Assembly: GCA_009845905.1 (NCBI GenBank) | Contig: VXYS01000006.1 | Span: 16,166 to 80,165 of the forward strand | DNA length: 64,000 bases | Source of the DNA: Gammaproteobacteria bacterium | GTDB lineage: Bacteria > Pseudomonadota > Gammaproteobacteria > Steroidobacterales > Foliamicaceae | Reading direction: 5' to 3' | Shown: positions 7,695 to 16,645 of the stretch, one piece after another | Numbering within the stretch: the stretch's first letter is position 1 | Layout of the letters: every line of letters begins with the position of its first letter | Program-made: the position numbers and the translations under genes | The notes under the pieces: generated by a model | Databases searched by the model: none | What the model was told of the DNA's origin: nothing | The model's input: the letters and a program-made list of their open reading frames with translations, nothing else

Positions 7695-8671
7695 TGGCCA
7701 ACCTGACGCTGGTCGAAGCCGTCAACCAGGCGCTGGCCTGGGAGATGGCCCACGACGACAGCGTGGTCGTGTTCGGCGAGGACGTGGGCGTGAACGGCGG
7801 CGTGTTCCGCGCCACGGTGGGCCTGCAGGAGAAATTCGGCGCCGAGCGGGTTTTCGATACGCCGCTGGCGGAAGCGATGATCGCCGGCCTGTCCGTGGGC
7901 CTGGCCACGCAGGGGTTCAAGCCGGTCCCGGAAATCCAGTTCATGGGCTTCATCTACCCGGCGCTGGACCAGATCGTCAGCCACGCCAGCCGGATGCGCA
8001 ACCGAACCCGCGGACGGCTGACCTGCCCGATGGTGCTGCGCGCGCCGTTCGGCACGGGCATCCGCGCTCCCGAGCACCATTCCGAGAGCACCGAGGCGAT
8101 GTTCGCGCACATGCCCGGCGTGCGGGTCGTGATCCCGTCGTCGCCGGTGCGCGCCTACGGCCTGCTGCTGTCGGCGATCCGCGATCCGGACCCGGTGATT
8201 TTTCTGGAGCCCAAGCGGATTTATCGCGCCTTCCGCCAGGAGGTGCCGGACAACGGCGAGGGCCTGCCGCTGGACAAGGCCTTCGTGACCCGGCCGGGGA
8301 CCGATGTGACCCTGATCAACTGGGGCGCGTCGGCGCTGGAGAGCTGGACCGCGGCCGGCGAACTGGCCGACGAGGGCATCGACTGCGAGGTGGTGGACCT
8401 GGCCACGGTAAGCCCGATCGACAAGGACACGATCCTGGAGTCGGTGTCGCGCACCGGACGCGCGGTCATCGTTCACGAAGCGGCGGTGAGCGGCGGGCTG
8501 GGCGGCGAAGTGGCCGCGATCCTGGCTTCGGAAGGTCTGTACAGTCTGGAAGCGCCGGTGGTCCGGGTGGGCGGCTTCGATGCCGTGCCGCCGCTGGCGC
8601 GGATGGAATACGGCTATATTCCCGGCGTCCAGCGGATCAAGGACGCCGTGCACGAGTGCATGGAGAGTTGA
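7694..8671 (+). CDS. pdhB: pyruvate (2-oxo acid) dehydrogenase E1 component, beta subunit
   Basis: The beta subunit completes the E1 heterotetramer and helps reductive acetylation of the E2 lipoyl group. The 325-residue protein is the usual length. It begins ANLTLVEAVNQALAWEM and contains VVVFGEDVGVNGGVFRAT, with the Glu that activates thiamine diphosphate. RAPFGTGIRAPEHHSES carries the active-site His pair, and IFLEPKRIYRAF follows. The transketolase C-terminal domain follows with VIVHEAAVSGGLGGEVAA. It is coupled to pdhA by TGATG and lies 26 bases before the E2 start. Confidence 0.93.
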   Translation: MANLTLVEAVNQALAWEMAHDDSVVVFGEDVGVNGGVFRATVGLQEKFGAERVFDTPLAEAMIAGLSVGLATQGFKPVPEIQFMGFIYPALDQIVSHASRMRNRTRGRLTCPMVLRAPFGTGIRAPEHHSESTEAMFAHMPGVRVVIPSSPVRAYGLLLSAIRDPDPVIFLEPKRIYRAFRQEVPDNGEGLPLDKAFVTRPGTDVTLINWGASALESWTAAGELADEGIDCEVVDLATVSPIDKDTILESVSRTGRAVIVHEAAVSGGLGGEVAAILASEGLYSLEAPVVRVGGFDAVPPLARMEYGYIPGVQRIKDAVHECMES

Positions 8672-8697
8672 TCGAGCGTTCGGCGCGGAAATTTGGA

Positions 8698-9975
8698 ATG
8701 AGAGAGTTCAAATTACCTGATCTTGGCGAGGGTCTGACGGAGGCCGAGATCGTCGAATGGCATGTTGCCGCCAACGACGACATCAAGCTCAATCAGCCGC
8801 TGGTTTCGGTGGAGACCGACAAGGCCGTGGTGGAGGTGCCGTCGCCGGTTACGGGCCGCGTGATCTCGCTGCACGGCGAGGCCGGCGACGTGATCCCCGT
8901 CGGCGATGTGCTCGCCCGCTTCGACGTGCCCGCGAAAGAAGGCGCCGCGCCCCCCGGGAGCGAGGAAGCCCCCGGGAGGGAGGACGTCCCGTCCTCCCAA
9001 AGTAAGGGAAACACCGCCGTCCCCCAGGCCGACGGCAAGGACGACGCCCCCGGCGTGGTCGGCGAACTTCCCGCCAGCGCCCTGGTGATGAGCGACACGA
9101 CCGGCTCCGCCGCCGCGGCTCCGAAGAAACAACGGGTCAAGGCCGCCCCTTCCGTGCGCGCCCTGGCCCGCGAACTGGGCGTGGACCTGACGCGGATCGA
9201 GGGCTCCGGCCCCGCCGGCCGGATCACGGCCAGGGACGTCGCCGGCGCCGCCAAGGCCGCCGGGGACGCGGCCCCTTCCGCCGCGGGAACCACGGCGCCC
9301 CGCCCTCCGTCCGGCGAAGCCGGTTCTACGCCAGCTCCCGCCACCGAAGAAAAACTCGCCGGCCCGCGCCGCGCCATGTTCCACAGCATGACCGCTTCGC
9401 ACACCGAAGTGGCGCTGTGCACGGTGATGGACGACGCCGACATCCACGACTGGGAGTCGCCGCGCGATTTCACGCCGCGGCTGATCCGCGCGATGGTGGC
9501 CGGGGCCCGCGCCGAACCGCGGCTCAACGGCACGTTCAGCGCCGAGACCGGCGTGCTGTCCATGTCCGAAGACGTGCACATGGGCCTGGCCATGGAAACG
9601 CCGCACGGCCTGATCGTGGCCACGATCTTCAACGCCGGCAAGCTGAGCCTCGATGAAGTGCGCGACGAAGTGGCGCGGCTGAAGACGGCAGGCGCCGACC
9701 GCACGCTCAAGCCCGGGGAGGTGCGCGGCTACACCATCACGCTGTCGAACATCGCCGGCGGATCGTCGCGCTACGCCACGCCGCTGATGGTTCCGCCCAC
9801 CGTGGGCATCCTGGGAAGCGGCGCGGCCCGCGAGGAAGTCGTGGCCGTGAACGGCGAGATCGCGATCCGCCGCATGCTGCCGCTGTCGCTCACTTTCGAT
9901 CACCGCTGCGTGGCCGGCGCCGACGCGTCCCGATTCCTGGGCGCGGTGGTGGCGGACCTCAAGCTGGCCTCGTGA
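8698..9975 (+). CDS. pdhC: dihydrolipoamide acyltransferase E2 with altered HxxxDG motif
   Basis: E2 passes the acyl group from E1 to CoA on a lipoyl arm. The start at ATG 8698 gives 425 residues. Residues 1-76 form one lipoyl domain with lipoylated Lys42 (ETDKAVVEV). Residues 147-182 form the E1/E3-binding domain (PSVRALARELGV to GRITARDV). The catalytic domain runs from about residue 219. The active site reads FDHRCVAGAD: His402 is kept, but the Asp of the usual HxxxDG is Ala406. The first linker contains a repeat-derived segment at residues 84-101. No lipoamide dehydrogenase (E3) gene is nearby, so E3 must come from elsewhere. Confidence 0.92.
   Translation: MREFKLPDLGEGLTEAEIVEWHVAANDDIKLNQPLVSVETDKAVVEVPSPVTGRVISLHGEAGDVIPVGDVLARFDVPAKEGAAPPGSEEAPGREDVPSSQSKGNTAVPQADGKDDAPGVVGELPASALVMSDTTGSAAAAPKKQRVKAAPSVRALARELGVDLTRIEGSGPAGRITARDVAGAAKAAGDAAPSAAGTTAPRPPSGEAGSTPAPATEEKLAGPRRAMFHSMTASHTEVALCTVMDDADIHDWESPRDFTPRLIRAMVAGARAEPRLNGTFSAETGVLSMSEDVHMGLAMETPHGLIVATIFNAGKLSLDEVRDEVARLKTAGADRTLKPGEVRGYTITLSNIAGGSSRYATPLMVPPTVGILGSGAAREEVVAVNGEIAIRRMLPLSLTFDHRCVAGADASRFLGAVVADLKLAS
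8949..8998. repeat. family B palindromic repeat inside the pdhC linker
   Basis: Within coding sequence, CCCGGGAGCGAGG is followed by a palindrome at 8978-8998 made of GGGAGGAC and GTCCTCCC around GTCCC. The layout and sequence match the intergenic family B copies at 3068, 11868 and 25776. It keeps the reading frame and encodes about 17 residues (84-101) of the flexible linker between the lipoyl and binding domains, where an insertion would be tolerated. Confidence 0.6.
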
Positions 9976-10676
9976 AGCCGTCGTATGGCCGGCTGATCCT
10001 GTGCCGGCACGGCGAGAGCCTCTGGAACCGCGAGAACCGCTTCACCGGCTGGACCGACGTTGATCTGAGTCCCGCGGGCGAGGAGGAGGCCTGCCGCGCC
10101 GGGCGCCTGCTTCGCCAGGAGGGCCTGAAGCCCGAAGTGGCCCACACCTCGGTGCTGACCCGCGCCTTGCGCACGCTATCGCTGATGCTGGCGGAGCTGA
10201 ACGCAAGCGGCATCAAGGTCCATCGAAGCTGGCGTCTGAACGAACGCCATTACGGCGCGCTGCAGGGTCTTAACAAGGCGGAGACGATGGAAAAGCACGG
10301 CGAGGCGCAGGTGAAGATCTGGCGGCGTTCCTACGCCACGCCGCCGCCGGTGCTGGCGCCGGACGACCCGCGCCACCCGCGCCACGACCCGCGCTATGCC
10401 GATCTGGACGCGCCGCCGGCCGCCGAGTCGCTGAAGGACACGCTGGTCCGGGTGCAGCCGTACTGGGAAAGCCGCATCGCGCCGGACGTCAAGGCCGGGC
10501 GCTGCACGCTGGTGTCCGCGCACGGCAACAGCCTGCGGGCGCTGGTTAAGCTGCTGGAGAATATTTCCGATGACGACATCGTCAGGCTGGAGATTCCGAC
10601 CGGGGCGCCGCTTCTGTACGAATTCGGCCCCGGCTTTGCGGCCCGGCCGCGCCGCTACGTGGGAGAAGGACAGTGA
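9972..10676 (+). CDS. gpmA: 2,3-bisphosphoglycerate-dependent phosphoglycerate mutase
   Basis: GpmA interconverts 3- and 2-phosphoglycerate in glycolysis and gluconeogenesis. The histidine phosphatase signature LILCRHGESLWN near the N-terminus holds the phosphorylated His. RFTGWTDVDLSPAG, SVLTRALRTL, the acid-base Glu in WRLNERHYGALQGLNK and the second His in LVSAHGNSLRALVK are all present. At 234 residues it is close to the family norm. It starts with GTG overlapping the pdhC stop (GTGA) and ends overlapping the next gene the same way. Coupling a glycolytic mutase to the pyruvate dehydrogenase genes is unusual but metabolically sensible. Confidence 0.94.
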   Translation: MKPSYGRLILCRHGESLWNRENRFTGWTDVDLSPAGEEEACRAGRLLRQEGLKPEVAHTSVLTRALRTLSLMLAELNASGIKVHRSWRLNERHYGALQGLNKAETMEKHGEAQVKIWRRSYATPPPVLAPDDPRHPRHDPRYADLDAPPAAESLKDTLVRVQPYWESRIAPDVKAGRCTLVSAHGNSLRALVKLLENISDDDIVRLEIPTGAPLLYEFGPGFAARPRRYVGEGQ

Positions 10677-11212
10677 TTTACGACCTCGGTGACCGCAAAC
10701 CGCGCTCGAAGGCGCTGTTCGTCGCCCCCGACGCCGCCGTGATCGGCAGCGTGGAACTGGGCAAGGACTCGAGCGTCTGGTACGGCGCCGTGTTGCGCGG
10801 CGATAACGATCCGATCCGGGTCGGGTCGCGCAGCAACATCCAGGATGGCACCGTGGTGCACACCGATGAAGGCCAGCCCACGATCATCGGCGACGACGTG
10901 ACCGTGGGGCACAAGGTGATCCTTCATGGCTGCACCGTCGGGGACGGCTGCACCATCGGCATGGGCGCGATCCTGCTGAGCGGCTCGCGGGTCGGCGCCA
11001 ACAGCCTGGTCGCTGCCGGCGCCCTTCTGCCGGAAGGCCGCGAGTATCCGCCCAACAGCCTGATCATGGGCGTGCCCGCCCGCGCCGTGCGCGAACTCAC
11101 CGAGGACGAGAGCGCCCGCGTCGCGGAAGGCTCCGAAGTCTACGTCCTCCGCGCCCGCGAACACCGCGACCACCTCCAGGCCCGTATAGACGGAGAGGAG
11201 CATTCACCATGA
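10673..11212 (+). CDS. gamma-class carbonic anhydrase family protein
   Basis: The 179-residue protein is a left-handed beta-helix with hexapeptide repeats, of the gamma carbonic anhydrase / YrdA / PaaY group. Metal-binding positions are recognisable: [14 protein letters not shown] and then [16 protein letters not shown] give His residues in the expected spacing. The N-terminal [26 protein letters not shown] is a strong signature. It starts with GTG in a GTGA overlap with gpmA and ends in an ATGA overlap with the methyltransferase. Many homologues have weak or no carbonic anhydrase activity, so the CO2 hydration role is only likely. Confidence 0.88.
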   Translation: MIYDLGDRKPRSKALFVAPDAAVIGSVELGKDSSVWYGAVLRGDNDPIRVGSRSNIQDGTVVHTDEGQPTIIGDDVTVGHKVILHGCTVGDGCTIGMGAILLSGSRVGANSLVAAGALLPEGREYPPNSLIMGVPARAVRELTEDESARVAEGSEVYVLRAREHRDHLQARIDGEEHSP

Positions 11213-11865
11213 ACGAGAAAGCCAAATTCGAGGGCCATTACAAGGGCGCGAAAAGCAGGGAGAACCTGGCCTGGCATCATGCCAGGCCCACGCGCTTCAT
11301 TCCTTTCGTGCACGAGTCGCGCGCGCAGCCGGGCACCGCACTCGACCTGGGCTGCGGAACGGGTGTCGATACCGTCGGGCTGGCCAAGCTGGGCTGGACG
11401 GTCAAGGGCATCGACTTCATGGAGCAGGCCATCGCCATGTCCACGGAACTGGCCGAGAAGGAAGGCGTGGACGTGGAGTACATCCTGGCGGACGTCCTGG
11501 AGTGGGAATCGACCGAGAAGTTCGATCTCCTGGTCGATTCCGGGCTCATGCACAACATGCCTCGGGAAAGTCTTCCGGAGTACAAGGGCCGAATCCTCCG
11601 CTGGCTGAAGGAGGACGGCGACTTCATCCTGGTCCACTGGGAAAGCCGCGGCGATCACGACCGGCTTTTCGCCGGACCCAGGCGCTCCACCAAAGAGCAG
11701 CTGATTGCCTTCATGGCGCCGGAAATGTCGCCCGTGGATCGGTTCGACCGCAAGGAATCCCGCGTTTGCCGCACCTGTACGGGCAAGACCTGCGACCACA
11801 ACGGCCAGTACTGCCGGGGCGTAGGCCCCGAACTCTCCGTAGCCTACCTCTGGTTCCGCCGCTAG
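11209..11865 (+). CDS. class I SAM-dependent methyltransferase
   Basis: The 218-residue protein carries the SAM-binding motif [20 protein letters not shown], with the acidic end of strand 2 at [11 protein letters not shown] and YILADVLEW after it. The overall pattern resembles small TPMT-like or thiol/halide methyltransferases. The C-terminal half has a run of cysteines, [16 protein letters not shown], that could bind a metal and is not part of the standard fold. It is the last gene of the pdh operon, coupled by ATGA to the carbonic-anhydrase-like gene. The acceptor is unknown. Confidence 0.75.
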   Translation: MNEKAKFEGHYKGAKSRENLAWHHARPTRFIPFVHESRAQPGTALDLGCGTGVDTVGLAKLGWTVKGIDFMEQAIAMSTELAEKEGVDVEYILADVLEWESTEKFDLLVDSGLMHNMPRESLPEYKGRILRWLKEDGDFILVHWESRGDHDRLFAGPRRSTKEQLIAFMAPEMSPVDRFDRKESRVCRTCTGKTCDHNGQYCRGVGPELSVAYLWFRR

Positions 11866-11867
11866 CG

Positions 11868-11942
11868 GGGGCGATTCCCGCCCTCATCCTGGGAAGGAGG
11901 GCGTCCCGCCCTCCGTGAAGGCGAGACGCCTTCACGCCCAGG
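11868..11942. repeat. family B palindromic repeat, two-module copy
   Basis: Bases 11896-11914 form one palindrome (GGAGGGCG, TCC, CGCCCTCC). Bases 11915-11935 form a second (GTGAAGGCG, AGA, CGCCTTCAC). They are bounded by CCTGGGA on the left and GCCCAGG on the right, so the whole unit is itself an inverted repeat. It fills the gap between the convergent methyltransferase and xdhC genes. Confidence 0.7.
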
Positions 11943-11944
11943 CA

Positions 11945-12937
11945 TCAGGCCGGACGGTTTGTGTGGTGGGCGGTGAGTTCGGCCATGATGGAGAGTGCGA
12001 TGGAGGCGGGGTCGTTGGCGCCGATGTCCAGGCCGACCGGGCCGCGCAGCTTGCTCTCGAGGTCGCCGGCGCCGTCGCCCAGTTCGCGCAGCAGGCGCTC
12101 GCGCCGCGCCTTCGGGCCCAGCACGCCCACCCAGGGAATCGGCCGGTTGGCCAGCGCGGCCAGGTAGGCGCGGTCCGAGGCCAGGTGGTGGCTCATCACC
12201 ACGCAGGCGTCCCAGGGATCCAGGTCGAGATGTTGAGCGACACTCTCGGGCCTGAGTTCCAGCACGGACTCGGCGGAGCCCAGGTCCCCGCGCTCCAGGT
12301 ATGAGCGGCGGTGGTCGCAGACCGTGACTCGCCAGCCGAGGCGTTCGGCGAACTCCACCAGCGGCACGGCGTCCACGCCGGCGCCCAGCACCAATAGCCT
12401 CGGGATCGGCGCAAGCGGATAGACCAGCACCTTGCGTGCCGGGTTCTCGAGCGTGTGCAGGCCGTTGGGATGCTCGGCCGGCACCTCGTCATCCAGGAAC
12501 GTGGCGCCGACCGGCGCCTCGTCGCCCTCCACCACGACCGCGCAGCGCGATGGCCCGGAGCGCATCGCCAGCTCCGCCATCCGCGTTAGCGGCGCCCAGG
12601 GATCGTCGCCGCCGGGGGACAGCGGCTGCAGCAGCACCTTGAGCATGCCGTCGCAGCCGACGCCGGTCCCGAACAGGATGTCGTGCTCGCCGCGCATGTC
12701 GTAGCAGACCGAACGCGCCTCGCCCGACTCCAGTACGGAAGCGGCATGCTCCGCCAGGTCGCCCTCCAGGCAGCCGCCGCTCACCAGGCCCTGGTAGTTG
12801 CCCTCGCCGTCGATCAGCACGCGGGAACCGGACTTGGAATAGGTCGATCCCGCCGTTTCGTACACGGTGCCGAGGACCAGGCGGTCGCCGGCCTGCTTCC
12901 AGTCGGCGAACGTTTCGATCAGGTGCTTGAGCGCCAT
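11945..12937 (-). CDS. xdhC: XdhC family protein (molybdenum cofactor insertion)
   Basis: XdhC-type proteins bind molybdenum cofactor, promote its sulfuration and deliver it to xanthine-dehydrogenase-family enzymes. The 330-residue protein has the N-terminal XdhC/CoxI domain, with GTVYETAGSTYSKSGSRVLI, LVSGGCLEGDLAEHA and FGTGVGCDGMLKVLL. The C-terminal Rossmann-like domain (PRLLVLGAGVDAVPLVE, VMSHHLASDRAYL, WVGVLGPKARR) completes the layout. No molybdoenzyme is next to it, so its client is outside the window; moaC and mobA lie 7 kb away. It is convergent with the pdh operon. Confidence 0.88.
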   Translation of the reverse strand: MALKHLIETFADWKQAGDRLVLGTVYETAGSTYSKSGSRVLIDGEGNYQGLVSGGCLEGDLAEHAASVLESGEARSVCYDMRGEHDILFGTGVGCDGMLKVLLQPLSPGGDDPWAPLTRMAELAMRSGPSRCAVVVEGDEAPVGATFLDDEVPAEHPNGLHTLENPARKVLVYPLAPIPRLLVLGAGVDAVPLVEFAERLGWRVTVCDHRRSYLERGDLGSAESVLELRPESVAQHLDLDPWDACVVMSHHLASDRAYLAALANRPIPWVGVLGPKARRERLLRELGDGAGDLESKLRGPVGLDIGANDPASIALSIMAELTAHHTNRPA

Positions 12938-12947
12938 TGCTGACTAT

Positions 12948-12968
12948 GGGAGGGCGAGACGCCCTCCC
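12948..12968. repeat. family B palindromic module, single copy
   Basis: GGGAGGGCG and CGCCCTCCC flank AGA, a perfect 9-base-arm palindrome followed by GCCCGGG. It corresponds to the second module of the two-module copies. It lies between the xdhC start and the stop of the phosphotransferase gene upstream on the same strand, so it may sit in a shared transcript. Confidence 0.6.
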
Positions 12969-13002
12969 GCCCGGGTCGTGGACGGCGGGGACGTGGCGAG
13001 GG

Positions 13003-14049
13003 TCATGCTCTCGCTCCCAGGAGGGTGGGGCGGACGGAGAGGAGGGATTCGGCGAGGCGGAGCTGGCCGCGGGCGCGCACGAGGTTGTGCTCGGCGCGCG
13101 AGGCGAAGCGCTGCGGATCCCAGCCGAAGTAGCGGTCATTGAGGATGTCGGCGGTGAAGCGCGTGGTCAGTTCCAGCGTGATCCAGAGCGTGGCGTCCAC
13201 GAGGCACGACCGTTCGTCTTCATTGATGAAGGTGGCCACGTCCAGGTAGCCGGAGCGGGCCGCCTCGAACAGCTCGACCGAAAACGCGGTTTCCTCGCTG
13301 TCCTCGCCGACGGGATTGCACCACGAGCGAAAGGCGTCGCCCAGTTCATAGGGCAGGCTCAGGCGTCCCAGCGAGTCCAGGTCCACCATGGCCAGCCCCT
13401 CGCCTTCGGGCGAGAACAGCATGTTGTTGATCTTGGGGTCGCCGTGCACCACGCGCAGCGGCGTTTCGGGCATGGCCGGCAGTTGCGCCAGCAGTTGCAG
13501 CGTTCGGCGCTGCAGGCGTTCGGCTTCCGCACGCAAGGGATGGCCGTGATGCAAGGCCAGCGCCTGATCCAGCTCCGCAATACGACGGTCCGGTTCGTGA
13601 ATCGGCCGGCGTTTGCTGGCGAACGGCGCCCGGAAATTCACCAGCGCCATGTGAAAGCGGGCAAGAAGTGCGCCGGCCTGTTCGGCCTGGCCGGTGTTCT
13701 CGAGCCGGTTGTGGAACTCGCCTTCGAGCCAGGTGAGCAGGCGCCAGACGCCGTCATCCCGCTCCACGTACAGATCGCCGCCGGATGCGCGCACCAGCCG
13801 CGGCGTGGCCATGCCCCACGCGGCGATATGGGCCGTTACGGCCTCGATGTCTGCGTGGATCTCCGCTCCGAGGATGGGGCTCAGGCGCTGCAGCGCATAA
13901 CTGGAACCGTTCCCGCCGCGAACCCTCCAGGTGCGGTTGATCAGCCCGTGGTCCATGTACTCCAGCGATTCGGCGCGCAGGCCCCAGTCGCCGAGCACTT
14001 GTTCGGCGGCCGCGGTTTCGCTGAAATCGGACGAATCGGTCCTGGGCAT
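13003..14049 (-). CDS. aminoglycoside-phosphotransferase-fold small-molecule kinase
   Basis: The 348-residue product (start ATG 14049) has the APH/choline kinase fold. HGLINRTWRV is the nucleotide-binding hairpin, the catalytic loop is VVHGDPKINNMLF, and the metal-binding Asp is in MVDLDSLG, followed by LPYELGDAFRSWC. Close relatives phosphorylate small alcohols or sugars; an antibiotic target is not implied. It diverges from a TonB receptor with a 130-base intergenic region and is followed by xdhC on the same strand. The substrate cannot be read from the sequence. Confidence 0.8.
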   Translation of the reverse strand: MPRTDSSDFSETAAAEQVLGDWGLRAESLEYMDHGLINRTWRVRGGNGSSYALQRLSPILGAEIHADIEAVTAHIAAWGMATPRLVRASGGDLYVERDDGVWRLLTWLEGEFHNRLENTGQAEQAGALLARFHMALVNFRAPFASKRRPIHEPDRRIAELDQALALHHGHPLRAEAERLQRRTLQLLAQLPAMPETPLRVVHGDPKINNMLFSPEGEGLAMVDLDSLGRLSLPYELGDAFRSWCNPVGEDSEETAFSVELFEAARSGYLDVATFINEDERSCLVDATLWITLELTTRFTADILNDRYFGWDPQRFASRAEHNLVRARGQLRLAESLLSVRPTLLGARA

Positions 14050-14075
14050 CGGTTGTTTTTCCCCCGGGGGCAATT

Positions 14076-14103
14076 TTGCGCGAAACGTCAATGTACATAT
14101 ACT
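14076..14103 (+). promoter_or_regulatory. candidate sigma-70 promoter of the TonB receptor gene
   Basis: TTGCGC (14076-14081) and TATACT (14098-14103) are separated by 16 bases, matching four of six and five of six consensus positions. It points toward the receptor start at 14180. A purine-rich AGGGGGATAG lies just before that start codon as a ribosome binding site. Confidence 0.4.
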
Positions 14104-14179
14104 GAGCCGGCGTGGGGAGGGTGAATTCCCTTTTTCTTGCGCGATTCACCGCAATTGTCAACTTCCAGGGGGATAGAAC

Positions 14180-16615
14180 ATGACAATTCACGTCTGCTTG
14201 CGCCGGTTTGCCGGCATCGCCGCGGTTTCCGCCGCGGCCCTGATGGGCATACAGGACCTCGCTGCCCAGGAATTCGAGGAAATCGTCGTCACGGCGCGCA
14301 AGCGCGACGAATCGGTGCTCGAGATTCCGATTGCCGTATCGGCCTACAGCCAGGACGACCTGGACGCGCTGGGCATGAACACCATCGAGCAACTTTCCTC
14401 GGTAACGACGGGCTTCACTCTCCAGAACGTCAGCCAGGGCGGAATGGGCGGGCGGCACAACCCCAACATCCGCTTCCGCGGACTGGGCGTTCAGGTGGAA
14501 AGCCCCGCGTCGCGCGCCGGTTCGGTGTTCTGGAACGGCGGCTACATTTCCGATGGCGTGGGCATCCTGCCGCTGATCGACCTCGAGCGGGTCGAGATCC
14601 TGAAGGGGCCGCAGACCGCGTTCTTCGGCCGCAACACCTTCGCCGGCGCGGTCAACTACATCCCCGCACAGCCGGGCGACGAGTTCGGCGGCAAGGCCTC
14701 CCTGTCCTACTCGGCATCCGATGAAAGCAGCCACAACTTCACCGTCGCGGTCGGCGGGCCGATCAGCGACAGCGTGGGCGTGCGCTTCGCGCTGATGCAG
14801 GAAAAGGTGGGCGCCGACTACCAGTTCGACAACGGCGATCCCATCGGCGAGCAGAACAACACCGCGTTCACCGCGCTGGCGACGTTCGAGGTATCGGATG
14901 CATTCAGCTTCCAGGTATCGGGCTTTTACGTCGATGCCGACGACACGATGGCGTTGCAGTCAGTCGACGCCCCCGTTGCTGCCGGAACCTGCAACCGCAC
15001 CTACAACGGCACGATCCGGCCCGTGGCCGGCGGCACCGGCGGTACGTTCACCACGGACCTGTCGCAGTCGTTCCGCAATACGTTCTGCGGATCGATTCCC
15101 GACTGGGACGCGGTACAGCCGAACTTCTCCGAGGTTGGCAGGATCAACGACAGCACGCCGCTTTTCATGTTCTCCAACCCCTGGTCGTTCATCTCGACGC
15201 TGCCGCCCGAACTGGAAGGCTACTCGATCGTTGACGCGCCGGATGGGCTGGGCAACACCTACGAGCTTTGGCGTGTTGACATTTCCGGGGATTACGAACT
15301 GGCGAATGGCGCCGTAGTGGGCGCTCAGTTCGCTCGCGGAGAATCCTCAAGCTGGCGAATAATCGACAACAACTTCGGCACGCCGGCGGTATTCTTCTTC
15401 AGGAATCCCGGCGCCCCCTGGCTCGCGGGACAGGCCGGCTGGGTGCGCGATACCTATGTCGAAGTCCGCTACACGCCGCAGGCCGGCGAGCGGATGAACT
15501 ACACGGTGGGCACCAGCTATTATGCGCAGGACAACCGGTCGGTCGCGTTCTCGGGTTTCGGCGCTACCCACAATCTGAACTTCCAGGACGGCGACAACTT
15601 CGGCGTGTTCGGTTCCGTGGACTACGCGCTGAACGAGCAGTGGACGCTGTCGCTGGAAGGACGCTGGAACACGGACACCCAGACCATCGTCTATGACGGC
15701 GTATCCATTCAGCAGCGCGTCGACCTCACCGCGACCGTGGACGCGGAGCAGAAGTACAGCGCGTTCATGCCGCGCGTGATCATTTCCTGGCAACCTTCGG
15801 AGAACACCAATCTCTACGCCCACTACTCACGGAGCAATCTGCAAGGCAACGACACCAACGCAGAAGACTACGGCGAGTCCACGGGTGTGCCGCTGGACAT
15901 TGGCGTCTTCACCCCGAAGCAGGCGCTGGACGCCTTCGAGGTGGGACTGAAGCAGCGCGTGGGCGGCTGGCTGAACTACGCGCTTTCCGCCTACGTCATG
16001 GACTGGGAGAACCAGACCTTCTTCGAATTGAGTCCGGCGCCGTTCTTTACCGCGGCCTACATTGCCGGCGACGCCGAGATCCGGGGGCTGGAAGCAGAGT
16101 TCGAACTGACGCCGAACGAATGGTTCAGCCTGAGCGGCGGAGTTACCTACAACGACGTGGAATTCACCGACTTTGCCGGCACCGGTTCGGTGGCAACGGC
16201 GGTGCTCGCGCCGCCCCCCACGCTGTCGGTCGGAGAGCAGATTTCCACGACCGGCGGCCGGCCGCGCTACATGCCGGAATGGACCGGCAGCCTGTCGGCG
16301 GTGTTACAGCTCGATCAACTCGTGGGCATGGCGAACAATATCTGGCTCAGGGTGGACGGGATCTACCAGGGCCAGTTCTACGTCGACAACTTCAACTGGA
16401 ACTCGGTGGACGGCTACTGGAAGATCAATGCGCGGGTGCATGCGGACGTGGGCGACACGTTCTCGGTCGAGCTCTACGCGATGAACCTGACCAACGATCT
16501 GAGCCCTCTGACGGCGGGCGGCACCACCAGCATATTCGGTCTGCCCCACCGCAAGACCTTTACGCCGCTGCCGTACAAGCGCGAAGTCGGCCTGAAGCTG
16601 ATCGCCGCCTTCTAG
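14180..16615 (+). CDS. TonB-dependent outer membrane receptor
   Basis: The 811-residue protein starts with a signal peptide (FAGIAAVSAAALMG to about residue 29). It is followed by a TonB box, EEIVVTARKRDES, and a plug domain (IEQLSSVTTGFTLQNVS, NIRFRGLG, VEILKGPQTAFFGRNTFAGAVNY). The rest is a 22-strand barrel that ends in an aromatic-rich strand with terminal Phe (VGLKLIAAF), as outer membrane proteins do. It lacks the C-terminal features of haem or siderophore receptors that I could recognise, so the ligand is unknown. It stands alone, divergent from the phosphotransferase. Confidence 0.9.
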   Translation: MTIHVCLRRFAGIAAVSAAALMGIQDLAAQEFEEIVVTARKRDESVLEIPIAVSAYSQDDLDALGMNTIEQLSSVTTGFTLQNVSQGGMGGRHNPNIRFRGLGVQVESPASRAGSVFWNGGYISDGVGILPLIDLERVEILKGPQTAFFGRNTFAGAVNYIPAQPGDEFGGKASLSYSASDESSHNFTVAVGGPISDSVGVRFALMQEKVGADYQFDNGDPIGEQNNTAFTALATFEVSDAFSFQVSGFYVDADDTMALQSVDAPVAAGTCNRTYNGTIRPVAGGTGGTFTTDLSQSFRNTFCGSIPDWDAVQPNFSEVGRINDSTPLFMFSNPWSFISTLPPELEGYSIVDAPDGLGNTYELWRVDISGDYELANGAVVGAQFARGESSSWRIIDNNFGTPAVFFFRNPGAPWLAGQAGWVRDTYVEVRYTPQAGERMNYTVGTSYYAQDNRSVAFSGFGATHNLNFQDGDNFGVFGSVDYALNEQWTLSLEGRWNTDTQTIVYDGVSIQQRVDLTATVDAEQKYSAFMPRVIISWQPSENTNLYAHYSRSNLQGNDTNAEDYGESTGVPLDIGVFTPKQALDAFEVGLKQRVGGWLNYALSAYVMDWENQTFFELSPAPFFTAAYIAGDAEIRGLEAEFELTPNEWFSLSGGVTYNDVEFTDFAGTGSVATAVLAPPPTLSVGEQISTTGGRPRYMPEWTGSLSAVLQLDQLVGMANNIWLRVDGIYQGQFYVDNFNWNSVDGYWKINARVHADVGDTFSVELYAMNLTNDLSPLTAGGTTSIFGLPHRKTFTPLPYKREVGLKLIAAF

Positions 16616-16645
16616 CTTGCCGTCCCCTGGGAGGGCGGGCTAGAG

